DNA from: Actinomycetes bacterium
GTDB taxonomy: Bacteria; Actinomycetota; Actinomycetes; Mycobacteriales; Micromonosporaceae
Length of the DNA stretch: 6,222 nt
Assembly (NCBI GenBank): GCA_023437285.1
Contig: JAEZGP010000148.1
Location: 1-6,222, forward strand
Direction of reading: 5' to 3'
In this document: piece after piece, positions 1 through 4,563 of the stretch
How positions within the stretch are numbered: the first letter of the stretch is position 1
How the letters are laid out: each line of letters begins with the position of its first letter
The notes under the pieces: model-generated
What the model was told of the DNA's origin: nothing
What the model saw: only the letters and a program-made list of their open reading frames with translations
The model's database searches: none
Translations under genes and position numbers: made by a program

Positions 1-6
1 GGGGGG

Positions 7-34
7 CCCCCCCGCCCGCGGCCCCCCGGACCCC
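7..34 (-). other. G-rich tract just downstream of a stop codon; possible G-quadruplex or hairpin terminator
   Basis: On the minus strand, starting 3 nt past the stop codon of the secreted-protein gene, there are four G runs of 4, 6, 3 and 7 bases separated by loops of 3, 4 and 1 nt. This fits the usual G3+N1-7 quadruplex pattern. Positions 1-13 also read as a G6C7 self-complementary block that could form a strong GC stem, but without a U tract. The position suits a transcription-ending element. The tract touches the window edge, so an assembly or low-complexity artefact is also possible. Confidence 0.3.
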
Positions 35-36
35 GG

Positions 37-420
37 TCAGGGGGTGAAGGGCCCCCGCCAGACATAGCTGTAGCTGTTCTTCCAGATGACCCAGTACGTT
101 ACGACAGGGTTGGACGTGGTGCCGACAAAGGCGGCGCTGCACCCGGAGGTGGAGCCGTTGGCGTCGTCGATGTAGCCGGTCGACTCGTTCTTGAGGCGGT
201 AGTGCGTGCGGAAGCCGTAGCCGTCGGCGTACGTGTCGCAGGCGTACACGCGGGTGTGGTTGTTCGTCACGCCCCCGTACCCGCAGCGCGCCGTTCCGCT
301 GCTGCCGCACGTGTTCACCGCGGCGGACGTGTCGTGCGCGGACGCGCTCTGTGCCCCCACGAACGGCAGGCCGAGCACGACGGTGAGGCTGAGGAGAACC
401 GTAACCAGACGTCGGACCAT
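37..420 (-). CDS. Small secreted four-cysteine protein of unknown function
   Basis: This 127-residue protein is predicted to be exported by the Sec route. Residues 1-28 form a signal peptide: MVRR, a hydrophobic core (LVTVLLSLTVVLGLPFVG), then ASA before His29 as the likely cleavage site. The mature part is about 99 residues. It is rich in Gly, Ser, Thr, Asn, Tyr and Trp and has no membrane segment. Four cysteines at 38, 46, 61 and 94 could form two disulfides outside the cell. A CDTYADGYGF stretch (61-70) resembles the 'CD..ADG' pattern I associate with small secreted actinobacterial proteins, but I cannot name a family. The open frame extends upstream to 684. I chose 420 because the signal peptide starts there, GGGGAGGGG lies 4 nt before it, and a promoter sits at 454-482. 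The gene is monocistronic and divergent from the FBP-domain gene. Function unknown. Confidence 0.82.
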   Translation of the reverse strand: MVRRLVTVLLSLTVVLGLPFVGAQSASAHDTSAAVNTCGSSGTARCGYGGVTNNHTRVYACDTYADGYGFRTHYRLKNESTGYIDDANGSTSGCSAAFVGTTSNPVVTYWVIWKNSYSYVWRGPFTP

Positions 421-453
421 AAACCCCTCCCCTGTGTAACGGGCGAACCACGA

Positions 454-482
454 AGTGTAATTGCAATATGCATAGGCCTCAA
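454..482 (-). promoter_or_regulatory. Candidate housekeeping-type promoter of the secreted-protein gene
   Basis: Read on the minus strand, TTGAGG (482-477), a 17-nt spacer and TACACT (459-454) approximate the TTGACA-17-TAnnnT layout, with four of six consensus bases in each hexamer. Transcription would start near 447. That gives a leader of about 27 nt with the GGGGAGGGG ribosome site just before the start at 420. The spacer is AT-rich in an otherwise GC-rich region, as is usual for actinobacterial promoters. Confidence 0.45.
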
Positions 483-487
483 TGCAT
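460..487. promoter_or_regulatory. Cluster of short palindromes overlapping the promoter; possible operator
   Basis: Four short perfect palindromes lie within 28 bp: ATTGCAAT (460-467), TATGCATA (467-474), AGGCCT (474-479) and ATGCAT (482-487). The two ATGCAT cores start 14 bp apart. The cluster covers the spacer and -35 of the candidate minus-strand promoter, which is where a repressor or activator would act. It is the most AT-rich stretch between the two divergent genes. No regulator can be assigned, and chance is possible because AT-rich promoter DNA often holds short palindromes. Confidence 0.3.
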
Positions 488-582
488 CCCGCCGCCGGCG
501 ATGGCCTGTCTTGCGCGCGTCCCGTCGCGCCGGCGCCGACGTGACGCACGGCATATGAGCTGCCGTGATGACCGCCCGTCAC

Positions 583-595
583 TACGTTGGAGGGC
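583..595 (+). promoter_or_regulatory. Possible leaderless -10 element or close Shine-Dalgarno of the FBP gene
   Basis: TACGTT (583-588) fits TANNNT and stands 7 nt before the ATG at 596, the spacing typical of leaderless actinobacterial transcripts. GGAGG (589-593) also looks like a ribosome site but ends only 2 nt before the ATG, which is unusually close. No convincing -35 is visible 16-18 nt upstream. Either reading is tentative. Confidence 0.25.
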
Positions 596-1090
596 ATGGA
601 ACCGGCAACCGAGGAACAGATCCGTGCCGCCATGGCGAACTGCTCCCGTGGCGAGGCCGCCGATCTCGTCCTTCCCGATCTCAAGAGGACCGACTGGACC
701 GAGCTTGACTACCTCGGCTGGCGCGACCCGCGCTCGCGGCTGCGCGGCTGCCTGGTCCACTGGCGCGACGACCGGCTCATCGGCGTGGTGCTGCGGGCGC
801 CCGACTCCGGCGTGCGCCGCCCGGCCGCGATGTGCCTGCTCTGCGAGACGGTGCGGCAGTCCAACGAGATCGCGCTGTTCACCGCCCGCAAGGCGGGTGC
901 GGCCGGCCGGCGGGGCGACAGCGTCGGCACCTACATCTGCGCCGACCTCAACTGTTCCGCGCAGGTGCGCACCACGTCCCCCGGCCGCGCCGCGCCGGAC
1001 GAGGCCGTCGTCATCCTCAGGTCCGCGGCGCTGATGACCAAGGTGTACGGCTTCACCGCCGCCGTCCTGGGCGAGGCCGCCGGGGGGTGA
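596..1090 (+). CDS. FBP-domain zinc-finger protein (FusB-like C-terminal domain family)
   Basis: The 164-residue protein resembles actinobacterial FBP-domain proteins, which carry the treble-clef zinc-finger fold seen in the C-terminal half of FusB/FusC. FusB binds elongation factor G and helps release it from the ribosome; whether this protein binds EF-G is inference. Residues 1-45 hold the typical opening (EEQIRAAMANCSRGEA, then a DLDxLGWRDP-like LDYLGWRDP). Residues 46-70 are a beta-rich segment. The zinc site is likely Cys80 and Cys83 (CLLC) with Cys115 and Cys120 (CADLNC), flanking FTARKAGAAGRRGDSVGTYIC. Compared with full-length FusB (about 210 residues) it is short and lacks most of the N-terminal helical bundle. 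The ATG at 596 is preferred over the in-frame TTG at 587, because the TTG has no ribosome site and overlaps the GGAGG. It ends 16 nt before yaaA on the same strand, so the two are probably co-transcribed. Confidence 0.85.
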   Translation: MEPATEEQIRAAMANCSRGEAADLVLPDLKRTDWTELDYLGWRDPRSRLRGCLVHWRDDRLIGVVLRAPDSGVRRPAAMCLLCETVRQSNEIALFTARKAGAAGRRGDSVGTYICADLNCSAQVRTTSPGRAAPDEAVVILRSAALMTKVYGFTAAVLGEAAGG

Positions 1091-1094
1091 GCCT

Positions 1095-1106
1095 TAAGCT
1101 ACGCAA
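1095..1106 (+). promoter_or_regulatory. Possible leaderless -10 element upstream of yaaA
   Basis: TAAGCT (1095-1100) followed by 6 nt and the ATG at 1107 fits the TANNNT-N6-9-ATG layout of leaderless transcripts. No Shine-Dalgarno is visible at normal distance. The only G-rich stretch (GGGGGGTGA, 1082-1090) is the end of the upstream gene and lies 16 nt away. No good -35 is seen. Translation by coupling from the upstream gene is the alternative. Confidence 0.28.
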
Positions 1107-1892
1107 ATGATCATTTTGCTCCACACGTCCAAGACGATGCGTGACGAGCCGCCCGCCGACGGATGGTCGTCGGACGGGCGGCTCGGCACGCCGGCGCTCG
1201 TGGAGCGGGCTCAGCGTCTGGTCGCCGCCGTGCGCGACCTGACGCCCGCCCAGCTCGCCTCGGCGATGAAGGTGTCGCTGCCGCTGGCCGACCGGACGTA
1301 CGAGACGTTCGCCGCCTGGACCACGCAGCCGGGCCGGCTCATGCCCGCGGCCGAGAGCTTCCTCGGCGACATCTACAGCGGACTTCAGGTCGCCTCCTGG
1401 TCGGCGGCCGACCGCCGGTACGCGTCGGCTCACCTGCGCATCCTGTCCGGGCTCTACGGCGTGCTCCGCCCGTTCGACGGCATCAGCCCGTACCGGTTGG
1501 AGATGGGCTACCGGCTGCCCGTGATCGGCAGCCTCTACTCCTACTGGGGTTCGGCCGTCGCCGCGCAGTTGCCGTCCCGAGGCCCGATCGTCAACCTCGC
1601 CGCCAACGAGTACAGCAAGGTGGTCCTGCCCTTCGTCGACGCGGCGCGCGTGGTGACGCCGAGGTTCCTCACGGTGGACCCCGCGTCCGGGGAGCCCAGG
1701 TTCGTCGCGGTGCACGCCAAGATCGCCCGTGGCGCGTTCGCGCGGTGGCTGGTCACCTCGGGCGGGACCGCGTCGCTGACGGACTTCGCCGACCTGGGCT
1801 ACCGCCTCGACCCGGCGCGCGGTACGGACCGCGAGCCGTGCTTCGTGTGCGCCGAGTTCGCCGGCAAGGGCCTCAGCGTCCGCCTCACGTAA
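1107..1892 (+). CDS. yaaA: Peroxide stress protein YaaA (UPF0246/DUF328 family)
   Basis: The 261-residue cytoplasmic protein matches the YaaA family, whose E. coli member limits intracellular free iron during hydrogen peroxide stress and binds DNA. Visible family blocks in order: N-terminal MIILLHTSKTM (E. coli MLILISPAKTL); VRDLTPAQLASAMKVS at 42-57, the helix-hairpin-helix-like stretch; FLGDIYSGLQ at 85-94; HLRILSGLYGVLRPFDGISPYRLEMG at 109-134, the family hallmark; LYSYWG at 143-148; NLAANEYSK at 163-171; and HAKIARGAFARWL at 203-215. Length is normal (E. coli 258). A CFVC pair (Cys245, Cys248) near the C-terminus replaces the E. coli LVFK stretch. The ATG at 1107 is fixed by the conserved N-terminus. 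It follows the FBP-domain gene by 16 nt. Its TAA lies inside the convergent sigma-factor gene (8-nt overlap), so no terminator sits directly after it. Confidence 0.93.
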   Translation: MIILLHTSKTMRDEPPADGWSSDGRLGTPALVERAQRLVAAVRDLTPAQLASAMKVSLPLADRTYETFAAWTTQPGRLMPAAESFLGDIYSGLQVASWSAADRRYASAHLRILSGLYGVLRPFDGISPYRLEMGYRLPVIGSLYSYWGSAVAAQLPSRGPIVNLAANEYSKVVLPFVDAARVVTPRFLTVDPASGEPRFVAVHAKIARGAFARWLVTSGGTASLTDFADLGYRLDPARGTDREPCFVCAEFAGKGLSVRLT

Positions 1893-3219
1893 CCGAGGTT
1901 TCCGGACCCGGCCCGCTCACCCGTGCCGTCGCCCCGCCGGCCGGTCCAACGTCGCCCGCCCGGGCCGGTCCGACGTCGCCCGCCCGGGCCGGCATGACGT
2001 CGCCCGCCCGGGCCAGGAACAGGTCGCGTTCCCGGGCGTTGCGGGTCAGGGCGGCGGCCCGCGCGAACTCCTCGCGCGCCTCGGCCACCCGGCCCAGCTT
2101 CTCCAGCAGGTCCCCGCGTACGGCCGGCAGCAGGGCGTACCCGGGCAGGTCCAGGCCGTCCACGATCGCCAGCGCGGCCGCCGGACCCGACGCGTGCCCG
2201 ACGGCCACCGCCGGGTTGAGCTCCACGACCGGCGACGGCGACACCATGGCCAGCACCGCGTAGAGGGCCGCGATCCGCTCCCAGTCGGTGTCGGCCGGCG
2301 ACGCGGCCCGCGCGTGGCACGCGGCGATGGCCGCCTGCAGCGCGTACGGGCCGAAGGTTGCACCCGCGCGGTCGAGCGCGGCCAGTCCGCGCCGGATCAG
2401 GAGCCGGTCCCAGCGCCGCCGGTCCTGGACCTGCAGCAGGATCGGCGCGCCGTCGGGCCCGATCCGCGCCGGCAGGCGGGAGGCCTGCAGCTCCATGAGG
2501 GCCACCAGGCCGTGCACCTCGGGTTCGGCGGGGGCGAGGCCGGCCAGCACGCGGCCGAGGCGCAGGGCCTCGCCGCACAGCGCCGGGCGGGTCCAGTCCT
2601 CGCCGGACGTCGCGGCGTACCCCTCATTGAAAATGAGGTAGACGACCTCGAGCACGGACGCGAGGCGGTTGGACGCCTCCGCCGGCGGCGGTAGCTCGAT
2701 GGGGATCCGGCGCGCCGCCAGGGTGCGCTTGGCGCGCAGGATGCGCTGGCTGACGGTGGCCTCGCTGGCCAGGTACGAGCGGGCGATCTCCTCGGTGCTC
2801 AGCCCGCCCACCAGCCGCAGCGTGAGCGCCACCCGCGACTCGACGGACAGCACCGGGTGACACGTGGTGAAGATGAGCCGCAGCAGGTCGTCGCCCACGT
2901 AGTCGTCCATGTCGGCCGCCAGGTCGCGATCCTCCACATCGGACACCGTCCGGCCGACCTCGGCGAGCTTGGCGGCGTAGGTCGACTGGCGCCGCAGCAG
3001 GTCGATCGCCCGGTGCTTGGCCGTGGCCATGAGCCACGACGCCGGATGCGCCGGCACGCCGGTCACCGGCCACTGTTCGAGCGCGATGACCAGCGTGTCC
3101 TGGGCCAGTTCCTCCGCCAGGCCCACGTCGCGGACGAGGCGGGCCAGCGTGGCGACGATCCGGGCGTACTCCATGCGCCAGACCGTCTCCAGCGCCGCGC
3201 GGGGGTCGGGTTCCGTCAT
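1885..3219 (-). CDS. ECF42-type RNA polymerase sigma factor with DUF6596/TPR-like C-terminal domain
   Basis: The 444-residue protein directs RNA polymerase to a stress regulon, probably including its own operon. Region sigma2 spans about 14-80 (VWRMEYARIVATLARLVRDVGLAEELAQD, then HPASWLMATAKHRAIDLLRR). Region sigma4 spans about 110-168 (LLRLIFTTCHP, then LSTEEIARSYLASEATVSQRI as helix-turn-helix). Residues 185-295 are the DUF6596 helical region (VYLIFNEGYAA, CGEALRLGRVLAGL). Residues 295-395 resemble tetratricopeptide repeats (AALYAVLAMVSPSPVVELN, LLEKLGRVAEAREEFARA). ECF42 members are known to have such C-terminal extensions and usually neighbour DGPF proteins, as here. I see no anti-sigma gene. 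Residues 403-444 are an unusual low-complexity tail with three 8-residue RAGDV repeats. The start follows the DGPF gene stop by 4 nt (TGA-CGCC-ATG), implying translational coupling. The tail overlaps the end of yaaA. Confidence 0.93.
   Translation of the reverse strand: MTEPDPRAALETVWRMEYARIVATLARLVRDVGLAEELAQDTLVIALEQWPVTGVPAHPASWLMATAKHRAIDLLRRQSTYAAKLAEVGRTVSDVEDRDLAADMDDYVGDDLLRLIFTTCHPVLSVESRVALTLRLVGGLSTEEIARSYLASEATVSQRILRAKRTLAARRIPIELPPPAEASNRLASVLEVVYLIFNEGYAATSGEDWTRPALCGEALRLGRVLAGLAPAEPEVHGLVALMELQASRLPARIGPDGAPILLQVQDRRRWDRLLIRRGLAALDRAGATFGPYALQAAIAACHARAASPADTDWERIAALYAVLAMVSPSPVVELNPAVAVGHASGPAAALAIVDGLDLPGYALLPAVRGDLLEKLGRVAEAREEFARAAALTRNARERDLFLARAGDVMPARAGDVGPARAGDVGPAGGATARVSGPGPETSVT
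1943..2014. repeat. Three tandem 24-bp units in the sigma-factor C-terminal tail
   Basis: Units at 1943-1966, 1967-1990 and 1991-2014 share ACGTCGCCCGCCCGGGCC and are in frame with the minus-strand sigma gene, each coding for eight residues (ARAGDVGP or ARAGDVMP, residues 403-426). Units 1 and 2 differ at one base; unit 3 differs from unit 2 at three adjacent bases. The near identity suggests recent slippage duplication. Each unit contains GCCCGGGC and most units GACGTC, so hairpins could form on either transcript. The array starts 51 bp past the yaaA stop. Confidence 0.93.
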
Positions 3220-3223
3220 GGCG

Positions 3224-3568
3224 TCAGTAGACCTTGAGGACCTCGGACTCGCCCTCCCAGCCGGGCCACAGGTCCCGGTGCAGGGCCAGGAACCGCGACG
3301 CCCACTCGACGGCCTCCTCCTTGGAGCGGACCTCGTAGATGGCGTAGCTGATCGTCTCCTTCGCCTCGGTGAACGGCCCGTCGGTGACGCTCAGCGCCCC
3401 ACCGAAGAGCCCGACCCGGGCGCCGCTCGCGCTCGGCTCCAGCCCGGCCGTGTCCAGCAGCGCGCCGGACGCGGCGGCCTCGGCTCCCAGGTTCATGATC
3501 GCCTCCATCAGCCCGGCGGGCGGCGGGCCGGCCGGACGCTCGGCCTTGAGCAGCATGAGGTAGCGCAT
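3224..3568 (-). CDS. DGPF/YCII-related protein, partner of the ECF42 sigma factor
   Basis: The 114-residue soluble protein belongs to the YCII-related (DGPF) family, small alpha/beta ferredoxin-like proteins whose biochemical role is mostly unknown. The signature DGPF is at 63-66, within VTDGPFTEAKETISYAIYEV. It opens with the usual MRYLMLLKAE strand and ends with a W-rich stretch (LWPGWEG) and a beta strand. Length is normal. DGPF genes are the characteristic neighbours and known targets of ECF42 sigma factors, which supports that class for the next gene. The ATG at 3568 follows the DUF998 stop by 3 nt. Its ribosome site GGAG overlaps the last codons of DUF998 (GGAGTCTGAAAC-ATG), so translation is probably coupled. 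Possible roles are ligand sensing or an enzymatic step feeding the sigma factor; neither is shown by the sequence. Confidence 0.93.
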   Translation of the reverse strand: MRYLMLLKAERPAGPPPAGLMEAIMNLGAEAAASGALLDTAGLEPSASGARVGLFGGALSVTDGPFTEAKETISYAIYEVRSKEEAVEWASRFLALHRDLWPGWEGESEVLKVY

Positions 3569-3571
3569 GTT

Positions 3572-4210
3572 TCAGACTCCTTCGGTGCGGTAGTAGACGG
3601 TGCTGACGACGGCGAGCCACGCCCAGGCGAGGACGACGGCGGCGAGGAAGGCGAGGGTGGTGGGGCCGTGCGAACCGCTCGCGATGCCCACGAACGCGCC
3701 CAGGAACAGCACCCCGGTCGCGCGGGAGAACCACGCCAGGCCCGGACGTCCCGCCCGCGCGAAGCGCCGGCCGAACACGAGGCACGCGGCGATCAGGCAC
3801 AGGAAGCCCACCGCGCCGATCATGAAGTGCAGCATGCCGTGCCAGGTCAAGGCCCCCACCTCGGGGGTGCCGGCGGGGAAGCCCAGGGCGGGGTCGGCCC
3901 GGAAGATCCCGGCGCCCACCAGGCTCGCGCCGTAGCCGCCGATCAGCCACGGCGCCCACGAGCGGCCGATGGCCCGGCGCAGCCCGACCGCGGCGGCCAC
4001 GGTCATCAGCCCGGCCAGGATGAAGTTCGCGATCTGGACCCAGCCGAACGGGCCGTTCGCGAGCAGGCTCCACGCGTGCTTGTCGAGCGAGAAGCCGTCG
4101 CGGGTGAGCGCCTGAGCGATGCCCACCACGACGTAGAACGGTCCAGCGAGGACGCCGTAGCCGAGCAGCGACCGCGTGACGCGGGCGGCGGGGGTGCAGG
4201 TGGTCGACAT
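3572..4210 (-). CDS. DUF998-family membrane protein, first gene of the sigma-factor operon
   Basis: The 212-residue integral membrane protein has about six hydrophobic segments near residues 14-34, 57-78, 86-104, 124-147, 160-178 and 185-205. Family-like features are WSLLANGPFGWVQIANFILAG (47-67), the FRADPALGFPAGTP loop (103-116), and a HGMLH motif in helix 4 (His124, His128). DUF998 has no firmly assigned reaction. The ATG at 4210 has a strong AAGGAG ribosome site 8 nt upstream and a candidate ECF42-type promoter before it. It leads the operon, with the DGPF gene 3 nt downstream and the sigma gene after that. As the only membrane protein of the operon, and with no anti-sigma factor visible, it may sense or transmit an envelope signal. 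That role is inference. The other possibility is a simple target gene of the regulon. Confidence 0.88.
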   Translation of the reverse strand: MSTTCTPAARVTRSLLGYGVLAGPFYVVVGIAQALTRDGFSLDKHAWSLLANGPFGWVQIANFILAGLMTVAAAVGLRRAIGRSWAPWLIGGYGASLVGAGIFRADPALGFPAGTPEVGALTWHGMLHFMIGAVGFLCLIAACLVFGRRFARAGRPGLAWFSRATGVLFLGAFVGIASGSHGPTTLAFLAAVVLAWAWLAVVSTVYYRTEGV

Positions 4211-4225
4211 GGTGACAACTCCTTG

Positions 4226-4253
4226 GTTCGAGGTCTCTACTGACTCCTCGAAC
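4226..4253. promoter_or_regulatory. Perfect 8-bp inverted repeat upstream of the DUF998-DGPF-sigma operon
   Basis: GTTCGAGG (4226-4233) and CCTCGAAC (4246-4253) are perfect inverted copies with a 12-nt spacer. On the minus strand the distal copy overlaps the proposed -10 CGA (4250-4248), and the proximal copy ends 1 nt before the AAGGAG ribosome site (4224-4219). It could be an operator for a dimeric regulator or a hairpin in the leader controlling translation. Confidence 0.5.
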
Positions 4254-4273
4254 GGCCCGCCGCCGATCCGACA
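4248..4273 (-). promoter_or_regulatory. Candidate ECF42-type promoter of the DUF998-DGPF-sigma operon
   Basis: On the minus strand TGTCGG (4273-4268), a 17-nt spacer and CGA (4250-4248) resemble the ECF42 target motif as I recall it from Streptomyces venezuelae (TGTCGA at -35, CGA/TC at -10), with one mismatch in the -35. Transcription would start near 4241, leaving a leader of about 30 nt before the start at 4210. It suggests that the sigma factor drives its own operon. Confidence 0.5.
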
Positions 4274-4275
4274 AA

Positions 4276-4298
4276 GCCTTTCAAGATTTTTTGGGTAC
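4276..4298 (+). promoter_or_regulatory. Candidate SigB-like stress promoter of the Asp23 operon
   Basis: GGGTAC (4293-4298) matches the -10 GGGTAY of SigB-family general-stress promoters. GCCT (4276-4279) fits the loose GNNT -35, though the 13-nt spacer is one short of the 14-16 expected in Streptomyces. A T6 run (4287-4292) precedes the -10. Transcription from here would give a leader of about 50 nt before the start at 4357. A TAGGGT at 4325-4330 could be a separate vegetative -10, but it lacks a recognisable -35. Confidence 0.35.
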
Positions 4299-4356
4299 GC
4301 CCTACCGCGTGATCGTCGTGCGTCTAGGGTCGAGGTGACGGGCTAGGGGGATAGCC

Positions 4357-4542
4357 ATGAGTCACAACCAGTTCGGATTCGTCGTGGGATTCGCCGTCGT
4401 CGCCCTGTGGGCGGCGGCCGGGTTCCTTGTCATGGTGGCCGCCGTTTTCGCCGGTCTGATCGGTCTCGCCGTCGCGATGGCGCTGGCGGGCGAGCTCGAC
4501 GTGGGCGAGTGGGCGCACAAGTTGTCGATCCGGCAGCGGTGA
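4357..4542 (+). CDS. Small membrane protein heading the Asp23 operon (DUF2273-like)
   Basis: The 61-residue protein is mostly hydrophobic. Residues 6-46 can form two closely spaced membrane helices (about [20 protein letters not shown], then [20 protein letters not shown]), followed by a charged cytoplasmic tail ([16 protein letters not shown]). Small membrane proteins of this type, including DUF2273, are typical of Asp23/AmaP clusters, where they probably sit in the same membrane complex. I cannot confirm DUF2273 membership because there is no sharp signature motif. The ribosome site is AGGGGG (4345-4350), 6 nt before ATG. It is the first gene after the divergent regulatory region and ends 21 nt before the Asp23 gene. 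Composition matches its neighbours. Confidence 0.8.
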   Translation: MSHNQFGFVVGFAVVALWAAAGFLVMVAAVFAGLIGLAVAMALAGELDVGEWAHKLSIRQR

Positions 4543-4563
4543 CGAGCGGGGGAGTGAACGGAC

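Noticed and set aside
523..541. CGTCG-N9-CGACG inverted repeat in the 421-595 intergenic region
   Set aside because: Short GC-only arms are common at this base composition, and it has no clear position relative to a promoter or terminator.
421..684. N-terminal extension of the secreted-protein frame up to 684
   Set aside because: It would bury the signal peptide about 88 residues in, run through the promoter-like region and overlap the FBP gene. The start at 420 has a ribosome site and the signal peptide.
1053..1715. Minus-strand open frame opposite yaaA
   Set aside because: No recognisable motif, and composition typical of a third-position-GC antisense shadow.
1163..2263. Plus-strand open frame of 366 codons over yaaA and the sigma-factor tail
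   Set aside because: Arg/Ala/Pro-rich translation with no motif. The yaaA frame holds the conserved family blocks.
4204..4209. Perfect TGTCGA on the minus strand at the DUF998 start codon
   Set aside because: No CGA or matching -10 at about 17 nt downstream, and it lies inside the first codons (ATG TCG ACC).
3017..4243. Plus-strand open frame of 408 codons opposite the sigma-DGPF-DUF998 operon
   Set aside because: Low-complexity Arg/Gly/Ala/Gln composition and full overlap with three well-supported genes on the other strand.
3216..4274. Long minus-strand open frame of 352 codons covering the DUF998 and DGPF genes in another frame
   Set aside because: The translation is Arg/Gly/Pro-rich with no domain, while the two genes beneath it have family motifs, membrane segments and ribosome sites. 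It is a high-GC shadow frame.
4523..4528. TGTCGA on the plus strand inside the small membrane protein gene (also at 5282-5287), as an internal ECF42 promoter
   Set aside because: The nearest CGA after 4528 is at 14 nt instead of about 17, and none fits after 5287. Hexamers of this kind are expected by chance in GC-rich DNA.
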